Assembly (NCBI GenBank): GCA_964537925.1
Contig: CAZICV010000003.1
Location: 1 to 64,000, forward strand
Origin: SLDF01 sp964537925
GTDB taxonomy: Bacteria; Bacteroidota; Bacteroidia; Chitinophagales; Saprospiraceae
Reading direction: 5' to 3'
DNA: 64,000 bases
Shown here: positions 42,314-50,317 of the stretch, in pieces
Position numbering within the stretch: the stretch's first letter is position 1
Layout: each line of letters begins with the position of its first letter
Made by a program: the position numbers and the translations under genes
Notes under the pieces: model-generated
The model's database searches: none
What the model was told of the DNA's origin: nothing
The model's input: only the letters and a program-made list of their open reading frames with translations

Positions 42314-43183
42314 CTATTCGCCCAGGAAAGCCCTCAGCACTTGCTTGTTGTAGCTGCGTCTGAGCCGGTTGAGGGCCCTATCCTTGATCTGGCGTACCCG
42401 CTCCCTGGTAAGATCATATCGCTCGGCTATTTCTTCCAGTGACATCTCTTTCTGACCGCTCAGTCCAAAATACGACGCGATCACATCTACTTCGCGTGGC
42501 GACAGGAAAGCTATACCGAGACGGATCTCCTCCTTGAGGGAGTCCTGCATCAGGCGCATATCCGGGCTCATCTCCTCATCCACCGTGATCACATCGAGCA
42601 GCGTAGAGCTCTCTTCGTCATCGTTCAGCGGGGCATCCATGCTGATGTGGCGGTTGTTGCCGCTGAGTAGCGAAGATACTTCCTTGGCCGAGATACTGAG
42701 CAGGTCTGCGAGCTCTTCGTGGCTGGGTTCACGCTCAAACTCCTGCAGGAATGATGCATAAGCCTGGTTGACCCGGTTGTAGTTCGCCACCTTGTTGAGC
42801 GGCAGACGCACGATCCTGGAATACTCCACGATGGCCTGGAGAATAGACTGCCGTATCCACCATACAGCATATGATATAAACTTGAATCCTTTGGTCTCGT
42901 CAAAGCGGCGCGCTGCCTTCAGCAGACCGAGATTGCCTTCGTTGATGAGATCGCTGAGCGAAAGTCCCTGGTTCTGGTATTGCTTAGCTACGGACACCAC
43001 GAAGCGGAGATTGGCTTTTGTCAGCCTTTCCAGTGCGTCCTGGTCGCCTGCACGTATCCTGACAGCCAGTTCGGACTCCTCCTGTGGCGTCAGCATATCA
43101 ATGCGGGCTATATCTGCGAGGTATCGTTCCAGGGCATAGCTCTCCCGATTTGTAATCTTGTGCGCAATTTTAAGCTGCCGCAT
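42314..43183 (-). CDS. rpoD: Primary sigma factor of RNA polymerase, Bacteroidota type
   Basis: A 289-residue sigma-70 protein. It lacks the long region 1.1 and non-conserved region, the normal form in Bacteroidota. Region 1.2 begins SYALERYLADIARI. Region 2 has LRFVVSVAKQYQNQGLSLSDLINEGNLGL and the -10-binding FKFISYAVWWIRQSI. Region 3 has REPSHEELADLL. Region 4 has EEIAERYDLTRERVRQI. The Met2 start gives MRQLKI as in related sigma factors. Its presence agrees with the TTTG/TAnnTTTG promoter matches in the window. Confidence 0.95.
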   Translation of the reverse strand: MRQLKIAHKITNRESYALERYLADIARIDMLTPQEESELAVRIRAGDQDALERLTKANLRFVVSVAKQYQNQGLSLSDLINEGNLGLLKAARRFDETKGFKFISYAVWWIRQSILQAIVEYSRIVRLPLNKVANYNRVNQAYASFLQEFEREPSHEELADLLSISAKEVSSLLSGNNRHISMDAPLNDDEESSTLLDVITVDEEMSPDMRLMQDSLKEEIRLGIAFLSPREVDVIASYFGLSGQKEMSLEEIAERYDLTRERVRQIKDRALNRLRRSYNKQVLRAFLGE

Positions 43184-43313
43184 CATATCCCGTCCGGTTT
43201 TATAAAGGTTCTACAGTGGCTGTCACAATTTACTTAACTTCTGCCGGGGACACATAGTTTGCCCGTCGGATTATGATTTATTTAAGTTTTACAGACAGTC
43301 CGGATACGATATG

Positions 43314-43352
43314 AACGAAACAAGCCCCGCCGTTTGTTCCCGGCGAGGCTTG
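43314..43352 (-). terminator. Hairpin terminator after pnp
   Basis: The stem CAAGCC (43321-43326) with GGCTTG (43347-43352), plus CGCCG with CGGCG inside and one mismatch between, is followed on the minus strand by TTTCGTTC. It lies about 30 bases after the pnp stop. Confidence 0.7.
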
Positions 43353-43383
43353 CTGCTATTGCTTTCGGCTTATAAAAAAGCGA

Positions 43384-45531
43384 TTACTCTTCGCGTTTGC
43401 TGAAGTTGGGCTTGGCTATGAGCGCCTTGCGCGAAAGCCTGAACTTCTTGGTCTTCTCATCGATCCCGATGAGTTTCACCTTGAACTCATCGCCGACCTT
43501 GAGCACATCTTCCACGTTTTCGATCCGAGAATGCGATATTTCGGATACGTGGAGCAGTCCGCTCTTGCCGTGGAAATCGACGAATACGCCGTAGGGCTGT
43601 ACACTCGCGACTTTCGCATCGTACACGCCACCCACTTCCGGGACGAAAGTGATCGAACGGATACGCGCCAACGCCTTTTCGATGCTTTCCTTATTGGAAC
43701 TGGCAATGGTGACAATACCCTGGTTATCTACTTCTTCAATATTGATGATAGTGCCTGTCTCCGCCTGCATTTCCTGGATGACTTTACCACCCGGGCCGAT
43801 CACCGCTCCTATGAAGCTCTTGTCGATGAAGAGTTTTTCCATACGAGGCGCATGTGGCTTCAGATCTGCGCTAGGCTCGGCAATGACCTCTTTCATCTTG
43901 CCCAGGATGTGAATGCGTCCTTCCCTGGCCTGGTTGAGCGCGCGCTCGAGCAGATCATAAGGCATACCGTCCACTTTGATATCCATCTGGCAGCCGCAGA
44001 TACCTTTCTCCGTACCTGTGACCTTGAAGTCCATATCACCAAGTGCATCTTCGTCGCCGAGGATGTCGCTCAGGATGGCTGTACGCGTACCGTCTGCAAT
44101 CAGACCCATGGCGATCCCCGATACAGGCGCCTTGATCTGGATACCGCCGTCCATCAGCGCCATCGTTCCGGCACATACAGTCGCCATCGACGACGAACCG
44201 TTTGACTCCAGGATATCGGATACGATACGGATCGTATAAGGGCTGTCTTCCGGCAGCACCCGGCGCAGCGAACGCGCAGCCAGGTTAGCGTGACCCACCT
44301 CGCGACGACCCGGTCCGCGTTGCGGCTTCACCTCTCCTACGGAGAAGCCCGGGAAGTTATAGTGCAGGATGAATTTCTCGTAGTACAGCTCCATGGAATT
44401 GTCGATCATCTGCTCATCCAGCTTGGTACCCAGCGTGAGCGATGTCAGCGCTTGTGTCTCACCCCTGGTGAAAATGGCCGAACCATGCGCCGAAGGCAGG
44501 TAATCCACTTCACCCCAGATCGGGCGTATCTCATCGAGCTGACGGCCGTCGAGACGAATCCCTGTCTCAAGTACCATATTGCGGACTACATATTTCTTCA
44601 GTTTATCGAAGTAAGCAGAGACCAGGCTTGATTTCTCGTCCCAGTACTCCTCTCCTTTCTCCTCTTTGATACGCTCTACAAGGCGCTCAAATACTTCCTT
44701 GTAGCGATCCTTACGTGCGTTCTTGTCGAGCGCCGAACGGGCCACATCCGCCAGTCCTGCCTCAGCTTGTTGTTTCACATAAGCCTCAAGTTCTTCATCG
44801 GTCACCGGCGCAGGCAAAACTCTCTTGGTCTGAGCCTTCTCGCCTACTTTGGCAGCCAGATCCAACTGAGCCTGGCACTGTACCTTGATCGCTTCATGAG
44901 CTACCTTGATCGCAGCGATCAGGTCTGCCTCGGAGCACTCGTTGGCTTCGCCTTCTACCATCGTCACGTCCTTCATCGTAGCGCCTACGATAAGACGCAT
45001 GTCAGACTGACCGAGCGCGGACTTGGTCGGGTTGATGACAAACTCTCCATTGATCCGTGCTACACGGACTTCAGAGATAGGACCGTCCCATGGAATATCG
45101 GACACGCTCAGCGCCGCAGATGCGGCCAGAGCCACCATTGCATCGGGCAGGGTCTCCTTTTCTCCGGAGATCAGGTTGATGATCACCTGTGTCTCATTCA
45201 TATATCCATCCGGGAACAGGGGGCGGATAGCGCGGTCTACAAGGCGTGATATCAGGATCTCATAGTCTGACAGCCTGGCTTCACGTCTGAAGAAGTTACC
45301 GGGGATACGTCCGCCGGATGCAAATTTTTCCTGGTAGTCAACACTCAGCGGAAAAAAGGACTGGCCTTCTTTGGCCTCTCTTGCAGACACGACCGTCGCG
45401 AACAACATCGTATTGCCTTGTCTCACTACGACAGAACCATCCGCGAGACTAGCCAGTTTGCCTGTCTCGATGGTCACTTCACGGCCATCGGGCAGGTTAA
45501 ACGAGGTACTAATAGGAATCTGATTTCCCAT
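43384..45531 (-). CDS. pnp: Polynucleotide phosphorylase
   Basis: A 715-residue phosphorolytic 3'-5' exoribonuclease. Two RNase PH domains flank a helical domain (KRVLPAPVTDEEL around 240-260). The second PH domain carries RGETQALTSLTLG and SNGSSSMATVCAG. The end has a KH domain (FIGAVIGPGGKVIQEMQ) and an S1 domain (YGVFVDFHGKSGLLHVSEIS). It is downstream of rpsO as in many bacteria, but a strong terminator and a 200-base gap separate them, so pnp may have its own promoter. The length is normal. Confidence 0.97.
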   Translation of the reverse strand: MGNQIPISTSFNLPDGREVTIETGKLASLADGSVVVRQGNTMLFATVVSAREAKEGQSFFPLSVDYQEKFASGGRIPGNFFRREARLSDYEILISRLVDRAIRPLFPDGYMNETQVIINLISGEKETLPDAMVALAASAALSVSDIPWDGPISEVRVARINGEFVINPTKSALGQSDMRLIVGATMKDVTMVEGEANECSEADLIAAIKVAHEAIKVQCQAQLDLAAKVGEKAQTKRVLPAPVTDEELEAYVKQQAEAGLADVARSALDKNARKDRYKEVFERLVERIKEEKGEEYWDEKSSLVSAYFDKLKKYVVRNMVLETGIRLDGRQLDEIRPIWGEVDYLPSAHGSAIFTRGETQALTSLTLGTKLDEQMIDNSMELYYEKFILHYNFPGFSVGEVKPQRGPGRREVGHANLAARSLRRVLPEDSPYTIRIVSDILESNGSSSMATVCAGTMALMDGGIQIKAPVSGIAMGLIADGTRTAILSDILGDEDALGDMDFKVTGTEKGICGCQMDIKVDGMPYDLLERALNQAREGRIHILGKMKEVIAEPSADLKPHAPRMEKLFIDKSFIGAVIGPGGKVIQEMQAETGTIINIEEVDNQGIVTIASSNKESIEKALARIRSITFVPEVGGVYDAKVASVQPYGVFVDFHGKSGLLHVSEISHSRIENVEDVLKVGDEFKVKLIGIDEKTKKFRLSRKALIAKPNFSKREE

Positions 45532-45680
45532 CGTTTTCTTTTTAGTAATGAATTAATTTAAATGCTAATGCGATAAGCAGCACCGCCCGGGACAGGCATT
45601 CCGCAGAGAAACGCCCGACGCAACGGCAAAAACCTGTCTTATCTGCCCAACCCCAGAACTGTCATGCATATAAGCTGGCA

Positions 45681-45723
45681 GTAAAAGAGAAAAGTGCTTC
45701 CCGATGAGCGGGAAACACTTTTC
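45681..45723 (-). terminator. Strong terminator after rpsO
   Basis: GAAAAGTG with CACTTTTC and, after one mismatch, TTCCCG with CGGGAA form a 14-pair stem with an ATGAG loop (45704-45708). On the minus strand it ends in a T-rich stretch. It lies eight bases after the rpsO stop. Confidence 0.8.
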
Positions 45724-45730
45724 ATTGTTC

Positions 45731-46006
45731 TTATTTCCGTATTCCGAGCTTTTCGATGATATCTCTGTATCGCTGGATGTCGGTGTTCATCAGGTATTGA
45801 AGCAACCTTTTACGTTTTCCGACAAGCGTCAGCAGCGTCCTCCGGCAAGAATGGTCTTTCTTGTTTTCTTTGAGGTGGTCTGCCAGACTTTGAATGCGGT
45901 AAGTAAACAAGGCGATCTGTCCTTCTACAGATCCGGTGTTCTGGGCTGATCCTCCATGCTCCTGGAAGATCTGTTCTTTCTTTTCTTTGCTTAAATAAAC
46001 GGCCAT
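45731..46006 (-). CDS. rpsO: Ribosomal protein uS15
   Basis: A 91-residue small-subunit protein that binds the central domain of 16S rRNA. It has FQEHGGSAQNTGSVEGQIAL, RIQSLADHLKENKKDHSCRR and the core LVGKRKRLLQYL. The length and all conserved contacts are typical. It is transcribed alone, with a -7 box 53 bases upstream and a strong terminator downstream. Confidence 0.97.
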   Translation of the reverse strand: MAVYLSKEKKEQIFQEHGGSAQNTGSVEGQIALFTYRIQSLADHLKENKKDHSCRRTLLTLVGKRKRLLQYLMNTDIQRYRDIIEKLGIRK

Positions 46007-46059
46007 TTGACTAGTTCTTTGATTACCAAATGTGATTGCGAAAATCAGTTTTAGCGGTG

Positions 46060-46067
46060 CAAAGTTA
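46060..46067 (-). promoter_or_regulatory. -7 box for rpsO
   Basis: The minus-strand TAACTTTG matches TAnnTTTG perfectly, 53 bases before the rpsO ATG. A TTG at the expected -33 distance was not identified. Confidence 0.45.
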
Positions 46068-46124
46068 CAACAATTAGTTGGATTGTCACTGTGTACAATA
46101 TTTGGGCCGTTGATTTTCTGTTGT

Positions 46125-46907
46125 TTACTCTGTACGCTTCGCCTCGTTCCACAGCGCGTCCATCTCCTTCAGGGTCATTTCAGTAAGCGGCCGGGGTGCA
46201 TTGGCTTCGATATACTCAAACCGTCTCTTGAATTTCCGGTTGACCCGCTCGAGCGCCGACTCTGGATCTATCCGTTCGAAGCGGGCATAGTTGACCAGCG
46301 CAAACAGCACGTCGCCAAATTCCTCTTCTCTACGCTCCTGCGACATATCCTCCGTGATGGTCTCTTTCATCTCTGCGATCTCCTCCTCCACTTTCTCCCA
46401 TACCTGCTCCTTATTGTCCCACTCAAAACCCACCTGCCTGGTCTTTTCCTGCATCCGGTAAGCCTTGATCAGCGCCGGCAAGGACGCCGGCACACCGCCG
46501 AGGACCGATTTCTTGCCTTCCGCAAGCTTGATCTGCTCCCAGTTTCTCTTTACATCCTCTTCATCGCGTACTACCGTATCGCCATATATATGGGGATGTC
46601 TCAGGATCAGTTTATCGCAGACAGCATGCAAGGCCCCTGATATATCAAATGCCCCCTGCTCCGATGCGATACGGGCATAGAATACCATATGCAGCAGGAG
46701 ATCGCCGATCTCTTCGCGGATACCGTCCGTATCTTCCGTCAGCAAGGCATCAGCCAGCTCATAGGTCTCTTCTATCGTGAGGTTGCGCAGTGTCCTGAAG
46801 GTTTGCTTTCGGTCCCAGGGGCATTGTTCGCGCAGCGTGTCCATGATCTCCAGAAGGCGGGCAAAAGCTATTGCCCCGGCCTGGTACCGTGCGGGTATTT
46901 CATCCAT
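46125..46907 (-). CDS. mazG: MazG nucleoside triphosphate pyrophosphohydrolase
   Basis: The 260-residue protein starts at MDEIPARYQAG; 12 codons upstream would overlap ribA. Two MazG repeats are visible. The first has CPWDRKQTFRTLRNLTIEETYELADALL, with the acidic residues of the Mg site (EETYE, then EEIGDLL). The second lies around VEEEIAEMKET and EEEFGDVLFALVNYAR. It hydrolyses (d)NTPs for housecleaning. It is 10 bases downstream of ribA and probably co-transcribed with it. Confidence 0.94.
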   Translation of the reverse strand: MDEIPARYQAGAIAFARLLEIMDTLREQCPWDRKQTFRTLRNLTIEETYELADALLTEDTDGIREEIGDLLLHMVFYARIASEQGAFDISGALHAVCDKLILRHPHIYGDTVVRDEEDVKRNWEQIKLAEGKKSVLGGVPASLPALIKAYRMQEKTRQVGFEWDNKEQVWEKVEEEIAEMKETITEDMSQERREEEFGDVLFALVNYARFERIDPESALERVNRKFKRRFEYIEANAPRPLTEMTLKEMDALWNEAKRTE

Positions 46908-46917
46908 GATCGGTCCA

Positions 46918-47502
46918 CTATTCCAGGGCGTGGCCCAGGACATTCTTTTTGGTTTCGTAATAATTCCTGTTCTCAGCCCTGGGGGGGATGACGAGCGGCA
47001 CCCTGCTCAGCACTTTTATATCCGAGCCCTTTTCGAAGGCATGTACTTTGTCCGGGTTGTTGGTCAGCAGGTGAAGTTCGCGGACATCCAGGTCGCGGAG
47101 TATCTCCAGGGCATCGTTGTAGATACGCTCATCCGCTTCAAAGCCCAGGTGAGTATTAGCCTCAACCGTATTCAGACCTTCGTCCTGCAGGTTGTAGGCT
47201 TTCAGTTTGTTGACGATACCGATACCACGTCCTTCCTGTCTCAGGTATATGACCATACCGCCTTTTTCGGCCACAATCCGCAGGGCTGCGTCCAACTGCT
47301 CTCCGCAATCACACCTGAATGATCCGAAGACATCACCTGTCATGCACTCGGAATGGATACGCACATAAGCCGGGCGGCCGGGTTTCATCGTTTCGGAAAT
47401 CAGGACCATATGAGGCATTCTGTCATTAGGATCCTCTGAGTAAGCCAGCATACTGAACCGGCCGAACGGCGTCGGCAATGTGGCTTCTGCTTGTCTTTTC
47501 AT
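46918..47502 (-). CDS. ribA: GTP cyclohydrolase II
   Basis: It opens GTP to start riboflavin synthesis. The 194-residue stand-alone enzyme lacks a DHBP synthase domain. Zinc ligands are the three Cys in CMTGDVFGSFRCDCGEQL. The GTP-binding LRQEGRGIGIVNKL and the later LLTNNPDKVHAFE are standard. The gene for the next step (ribB) is not in the window, but ribF is at 15134. It is followed closely by mazG. Confidence 0.95.
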   Translation of the reverse strand: MKRQAEATLPTPFGRFSMLAYSEDPNDRMPHMVLISETMKPGRPAYVRIHSECMTGDVFGSFRCDCGEQLDAALRIVAEKGGMVIYLRQEGRGIGIVNKLKAYNLQDEGLNTVEANTHLGFEADERIYNDALEILRDLDVRELHLLTNNPDKVHAFEKGSDIKVLSRVPLVIPPRAENRNYYETKKNVLGHALE

Positions 47503-47506
47503 CCGG

Positions 47507-47538
47507 CAAAAATAGTATTATCGGGGAGTCATTCCCCG
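47507..47538 (-). promoter_or_regulatory. -7 box and hairpin at the ribA start
   Basis: The minus-strand TATTTTTG (47507-47514) matches TAnnTTTG and ends four bases before the ribA ATG, so a transcript would be nearly leaderless. Just upstream of it CGGGGA (47522-47527) pairs with TCCCCG (47533-47538). This may be a binding site. It is far too small to be an FMN riboswitch. Confidence 0.35.
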
Positions 47539-47620
47539 GACATAAAACAATAAACGAAAAGGGAAGTTCAAGTTCTGCTAACAGAACGGCCGGGAGACAA
47601 AAGCAGTACGGGACTGGAAC

Positions 47621-47710
47621 TCAACGACGACGATCTCCTATGACCTTGGACGCCGAGAGCACAACACTGCCGATCAAAAACGAAGCTGTGACGATGTACA
47701 AAAGCAGCAT
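47621..47710 (-). CDS. Possible 29-residue single-span membrane peptide
   Basis: Within the 367-base gap between ribA and msrAB, a 30-codon frame encodes MLLLYIVTASFLIGSVVLSA followed by a short KVIGDRRR tail. It has a hydrophobic segment long enough to cross the membrane and a positively charged end. An in-frame stop lies directly before the ATG. No ribosome-binding site is evident. Proof of expression is lacking and the feature may be chance. Nothing else is supported in the gap. Confidence 0.2.
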   Translation of the reverse strand: MLLLYIVTASFLIGSVVLSASKVIGDRRR

Positions 47711-47869
47711 TCAGAAAAAGAATGAGTAGTAATAAGGATTTCTCTCGCTGCGAAAATGAGAAATGCACTCGTAATTACCAAACATTCTTGTCCAAAAAAG
47801 GAACATAGGCTCGCTTCTGCAGATCCTGCCTCCTGTCACAAGGACGATAAAGGCTCCTCGTTCAGCGGC

Positions 47870-48934
47870 TCAATCAGCCCTGGCGCCGGCGGGCACAAAA
47901 CGGATGGATATCGAATTGACGCAGTGGCGGGTCTCCTTGGGCGTAAAATGTTCGCCTTCGAAAACATGCCCCAGGTGGCCTCCGCACCGGGTACAAAGTA
48001 TCTCTGTCCTGAGTCCGTCCGCGTCGCGTTCACGTCGCACAGCGCCAGGTATCTCATCATCAAAGCTGGGCCATCCGCATCCGCTGTCAAACTTGTCGTC
48101 CGACCGGTAAAGCGGTGCATTGCATTGCTTGCACACGTATGTACCCTTCTCCTTATGCTTGTAGTATTCTCCCGTGAAGGGGCGTTCTGTACCCTTTCGC
48201 AGGATTACGTACTCTTCCTCGGCAGTCAGCTTGTTCAGCGTCGGCTTCTGATCTTCCGTTGTTTTCAACTTACCGGCAAACTGCTTGCGAAATTTCTGAA
48301 CCTTCGGGTTGATCACATAGGAGCAGTAGGGCTGACCGGGGTTGTCCCTGAAGTAGTTCTGATGATAGTCCTCTGCTTTATAGAAGTCTGTAAAAGCACT
48401 GATCTCGGTCACGATCGGGTCATCCCACAGTTTGGGCGCTATTTCCTTCCTGGCACGTTCTGCGATGGCTTTCTGTTCCTCATCGTGATAGTATATGACT
48501 GACCGGTACTGCGGACCTTTGTCGTTGCCCTGCCTGTTGAGCGTAGTGGGATCATGTACGCTGAAGAATACTTCCAGCAAGTCGGCATAGCTGATCACAG
48601 TGGGATCAAATAATACCTGGATCACTTCCGCATGGCCTGTAAGACCGGCGGAGACCTGCTTGTAAGTAGGATTCTTCTCTATACCTCCCGAATAGCCGGA
48701 CACTACCTGGGCTACACCCTGCAGGTCCTGGTATACCGCCTCTACACACCAGAAGCACCCTCCACCAAGCGTGGCCGTATCCAGATCTGCTGTATTCTGT
48801 GCGGAAACTGTCGTCATACCTTTTTGTTTTTGCTGGTCTGCCGAAGCCGTGGCTTCGCCGCAACCGGTGACTGAAAGCAGAACCGGCAACACCGAGGCCC
48901 ATATCATCGCCATCATAGCTGTTATCTTTTTCAT
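47870..48934 (-). CDS. msrAB: Bifunctional peptide methionine sulfoxide reductase, lipoprotein
   Basis: The 354-residue fusion repairs oxidised methionine in proteins. The signal (MKKITAMMAMIWASVL) is followed by LLSVTGCGEA, a lipobox, so the protein is probably a periplasm- or surface-facing lipoprotein. The MsrA domain (about 50-200) has GGGCFWCVEAV with its catalytic Cys. The MsrB domain (about 230-345) has CKQC, CTRCGGHLGHVF and the nucleophile Cys in RHCVNSISIRF. It lies 33 bases after the DAHP synthase gene and may share its message. Confidence 0.93.
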   Translation of the reverse strand: MKKITAMMAMIWASVLPVLLSVTGCGEATASADQQKQKGMTTVSAQNTADLDTATLGGGCFWCVEAVYQDLQGVAQVVSGYSGGIEKNPTYKQVSAGLTGHAEVIQVLFDPTVISYADLLEVFFSVHDPTTLNRQGNDKGPQYRSVIYYHDEEQKAIAERARKEIAPKLWDDPIVTEISAFTDFYKAEDYHQNYFRDNPGQPYCSYVINPKVQKFRKQFAGKLKTTEDQKPTLNKLTAEEEYVILRKGTERPFTGEYYKHKEKGTYVCKQCNAPLYRSDDKFDSGCGWPSFDDEIPGAVRRERDADGLRTEILCTRCGGHLGHVFEGEHFTPKETRHCVNSISIRFVPAGARAD

Positions 48935-48967
48935 ACAAGTATATACGGCTAAACCGAATAAGCGGTT

Positions 48968-50074
48968 TCAGTCCTCACGCAGGAAGTAGTGCGGCTCCAG
49001 CCGGACATTCATCACTTTGTTCTGGTGCAGGATCGACGCCTGGTGTATCGCATCGAATACCCGGACGATGAAATCCTCACCGAGCCCTTCCTCACCTGCC
49101 TGGCGGACCACCTGGCTGAGCACCTGCTTCCAGCGCTCCGGCTGATAGATGGATACATCATTGGCCTTCTTTACACAACCGATCTCCTCTGCTAAACGCA
49201 TCCTGCCGCCAAGTAGTTGCACCAGTTCACGGTCGATCCGGTCGATCCGGCTCCGCAGGCCGGATAGGTCATCCTGTAGCGCTTTGTTTTCACTACCGGT
49301 GCGGCGTATGGTCAGTGTACTCAGCAACTGGGCCAGCGCGGCCGGGGTGATCTGCTGACGGGCGTCGCTCAGCGCATTGTCCGGGTCCGGATGGACCTCT
49401 ACCATCAGACCGTCAAACTGGAGATCCATGGCGATCTGGGCCGTCTCAGGCAAATGTTCCCTGTTGCCGCATATATGGCTGATATCGCAGAGCACCTGCA
49501 ATCCCGGGAGTCTCATTTTCAGCTCGAGCGGTATCTCCCACTGAGGGGGATTGCGATAGGCAGAGCGACCATATGCAGAGAAGCCCCTGTGTATAGCTGT
49601 GATCCGGCGGAGACCTGCTTTATACAAGCGCTCGATGGCACCTATCCACAGGTCCGTATCGGGGTTGACGGGATTCTTGACGATGACCGGGACCGAACTG
49701 CCTCTTAGTTCATCCGCTATCTCCTGTACCGTAAAGGGATTGACCGTAGTACGGGCTCCGATCCACAGTACATCCATTTCGTGGGCCAGGGCCTGGCGGA
49801 CATGTTCCTTGTTGGCTACTTCCACGGCCATCTGCATGCCGGTCTCACGACGCAGTTCACGAAGCCATTTCAGTCCCTCTACGCCCGCCCCTTCAAAGGA
49901 GTCGGGGCGTGTCCGTGGTTTCCAGATCCCTGCACGGAAAAGGCCTACTCCCATTGACTTGAGATCAAGGGCCACCGCACGTACCTGCTCCGGTGATTCC
50001 GCACTACATGGGCCAGCCATCAGAACAGGGCGTTCTCCGGAAGACGCTATGACAGGTTGTATCTCCATCTGCAT
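48968..50074 (-). CDS. Bifunctional DAHP synthase/chorismate mutase
   Basis: A 368-residue protein. The N-terminal part (about 15-265) is a class I DAHP synthase-like barrel (RPVLMAGPCSAES, AGIWKPRTRP, GARTTVNPFTVQEIA and IHRGFSAYGRS, then CDISHICGN), joining PEP and erythrose 4-phosphate. The C-terminal part (about 280-368) is an AroQ chorismate mutase (LRSRIDRIDRELVQLLGGRM and KVM-containing end). The fusion allows regulation of the shikimate pathway by its own mutase domain, as known for this family. The start is set by a strong promoter and leader upstream; an earlier frame to 50185 runs through the terminator and is rejected. Confidence 0.93.
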   Translation of the reverse strand: MQMEIQPVIASSGERPVLMAGPCSAESPEQVRAVALDLKSMGVGLFRAGIWKPRTRPDSFEGAGVEGLKWLRELRRETGMQMAVEVANKEHVRQALAHEMDVLWIGARTTVNPFTVQEIADELRGSSVPVIVKNPVNPDTDLWIGAIERLYKAGLRRITAIHRGFSAYGRSAYRNPPQWEIPLELKMRLPGLQVLCDISHICGNREHLPETAQIAMDLQFDGLMVEVHPDPDNALSDARQQITPAALAQLLSTLTIRRTGSENKALQDDLSGLRSRIDRIDRELVQLLGGRMRLAEEIGCVKKANDVSIYQPERWKQVLSQVVRQAGEEGLGEDFIVRVFDAIHQASILHQNKVMNVRLEPHYFLRED

Positions 50075-50135
50075 GCAACTATAAACATCGGGGATCCATG
50101 CTGGTTGTAAAAACCCGGAAAGGTATTCCCGGAAA

Positions 50136-50162
50136 TAAAAAAAGAGGGTCTCATGAACCCTC
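50136..50162 (-). terminator. Terminator in the DAHP synthase leader (possible attenuator)
   Basis: GAGGGT with ACCCTC (50144-50149 and 50157-50162) form a stem with a seven-base loop, followed on the minus strand by seven Ts. It lies downstream of the promoter at 50258-50289 and upstream of the gene's ATG, so it can stop transcription before the coding region. It may also serve as terminator of the DUF3078 gene. Confidence 0.7.
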
Positions 50163-50200
50163 CCTTTATCTGTCCCGCCGGTCAAACTGTGCAGACCAAG

Positions 50201-50236
50201 TCACATATCATCCGGCATGTGCACTATTATCCACAT
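50201..50236 (-). CDS. Possible 11-residue leader peptide (MWIIVHMPDDM)
   Basis: The first ATG after the predicted transcription start begins an 11-codon frame with a Trp as its second residue. A purine-rich AGGAG sits three bases before the ATG, closer than usual. The frame ends 38 bases before the terminator stem. It resembles an aromatic-amino-acid leader peptide, but a single Trp and no Phe or Tyr make it a weak sensor. Translation is unproven. Confidence 0.35.
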   Translation of the reverse strand: MWIIVHMPDDM

Positions 50237-50257
50237 AGTCTCCTGTTCACGGGACTG

Positions 50258-50289
50258 CAAATATAGAACCGGCAGTCCCACTGTACAAA
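50258..50289 (-). promoter_or_regulatory. Consensus Bacteroidota promoter for the DAHP synthase gene
   Basis: On the minus strand, TTTG (50286-50289), a 20-base spacer, and TATATTTG (50258-50265) match the TTTG-N19/20-TAnnTTTG consensus exactly. It lies right after the stop of the DUF3078 gene, so the DAHP synthase gene has its own transcript, starting near 50250. Confidence 0.7.
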
Positions 50290-50317
50290 GAGACGCTTAG
50301 CTTTTTTTGACATTTCT

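Noticed and set aside
47507..47560. An FMN riboswitch before ribA
   Set aside because: The only structure is a 6-bp hairpin directly at the start; none of the conserved multi-stem FMN-riboswitch sequence is present.
47478..47729. An 83-codon plus-strand frame in the ribA-msrAB gap
   Set aside because: Low-complexity hydrophilic product, starts inside ribA on the opposite strand, no ribosome-binding site and no family resemblance.
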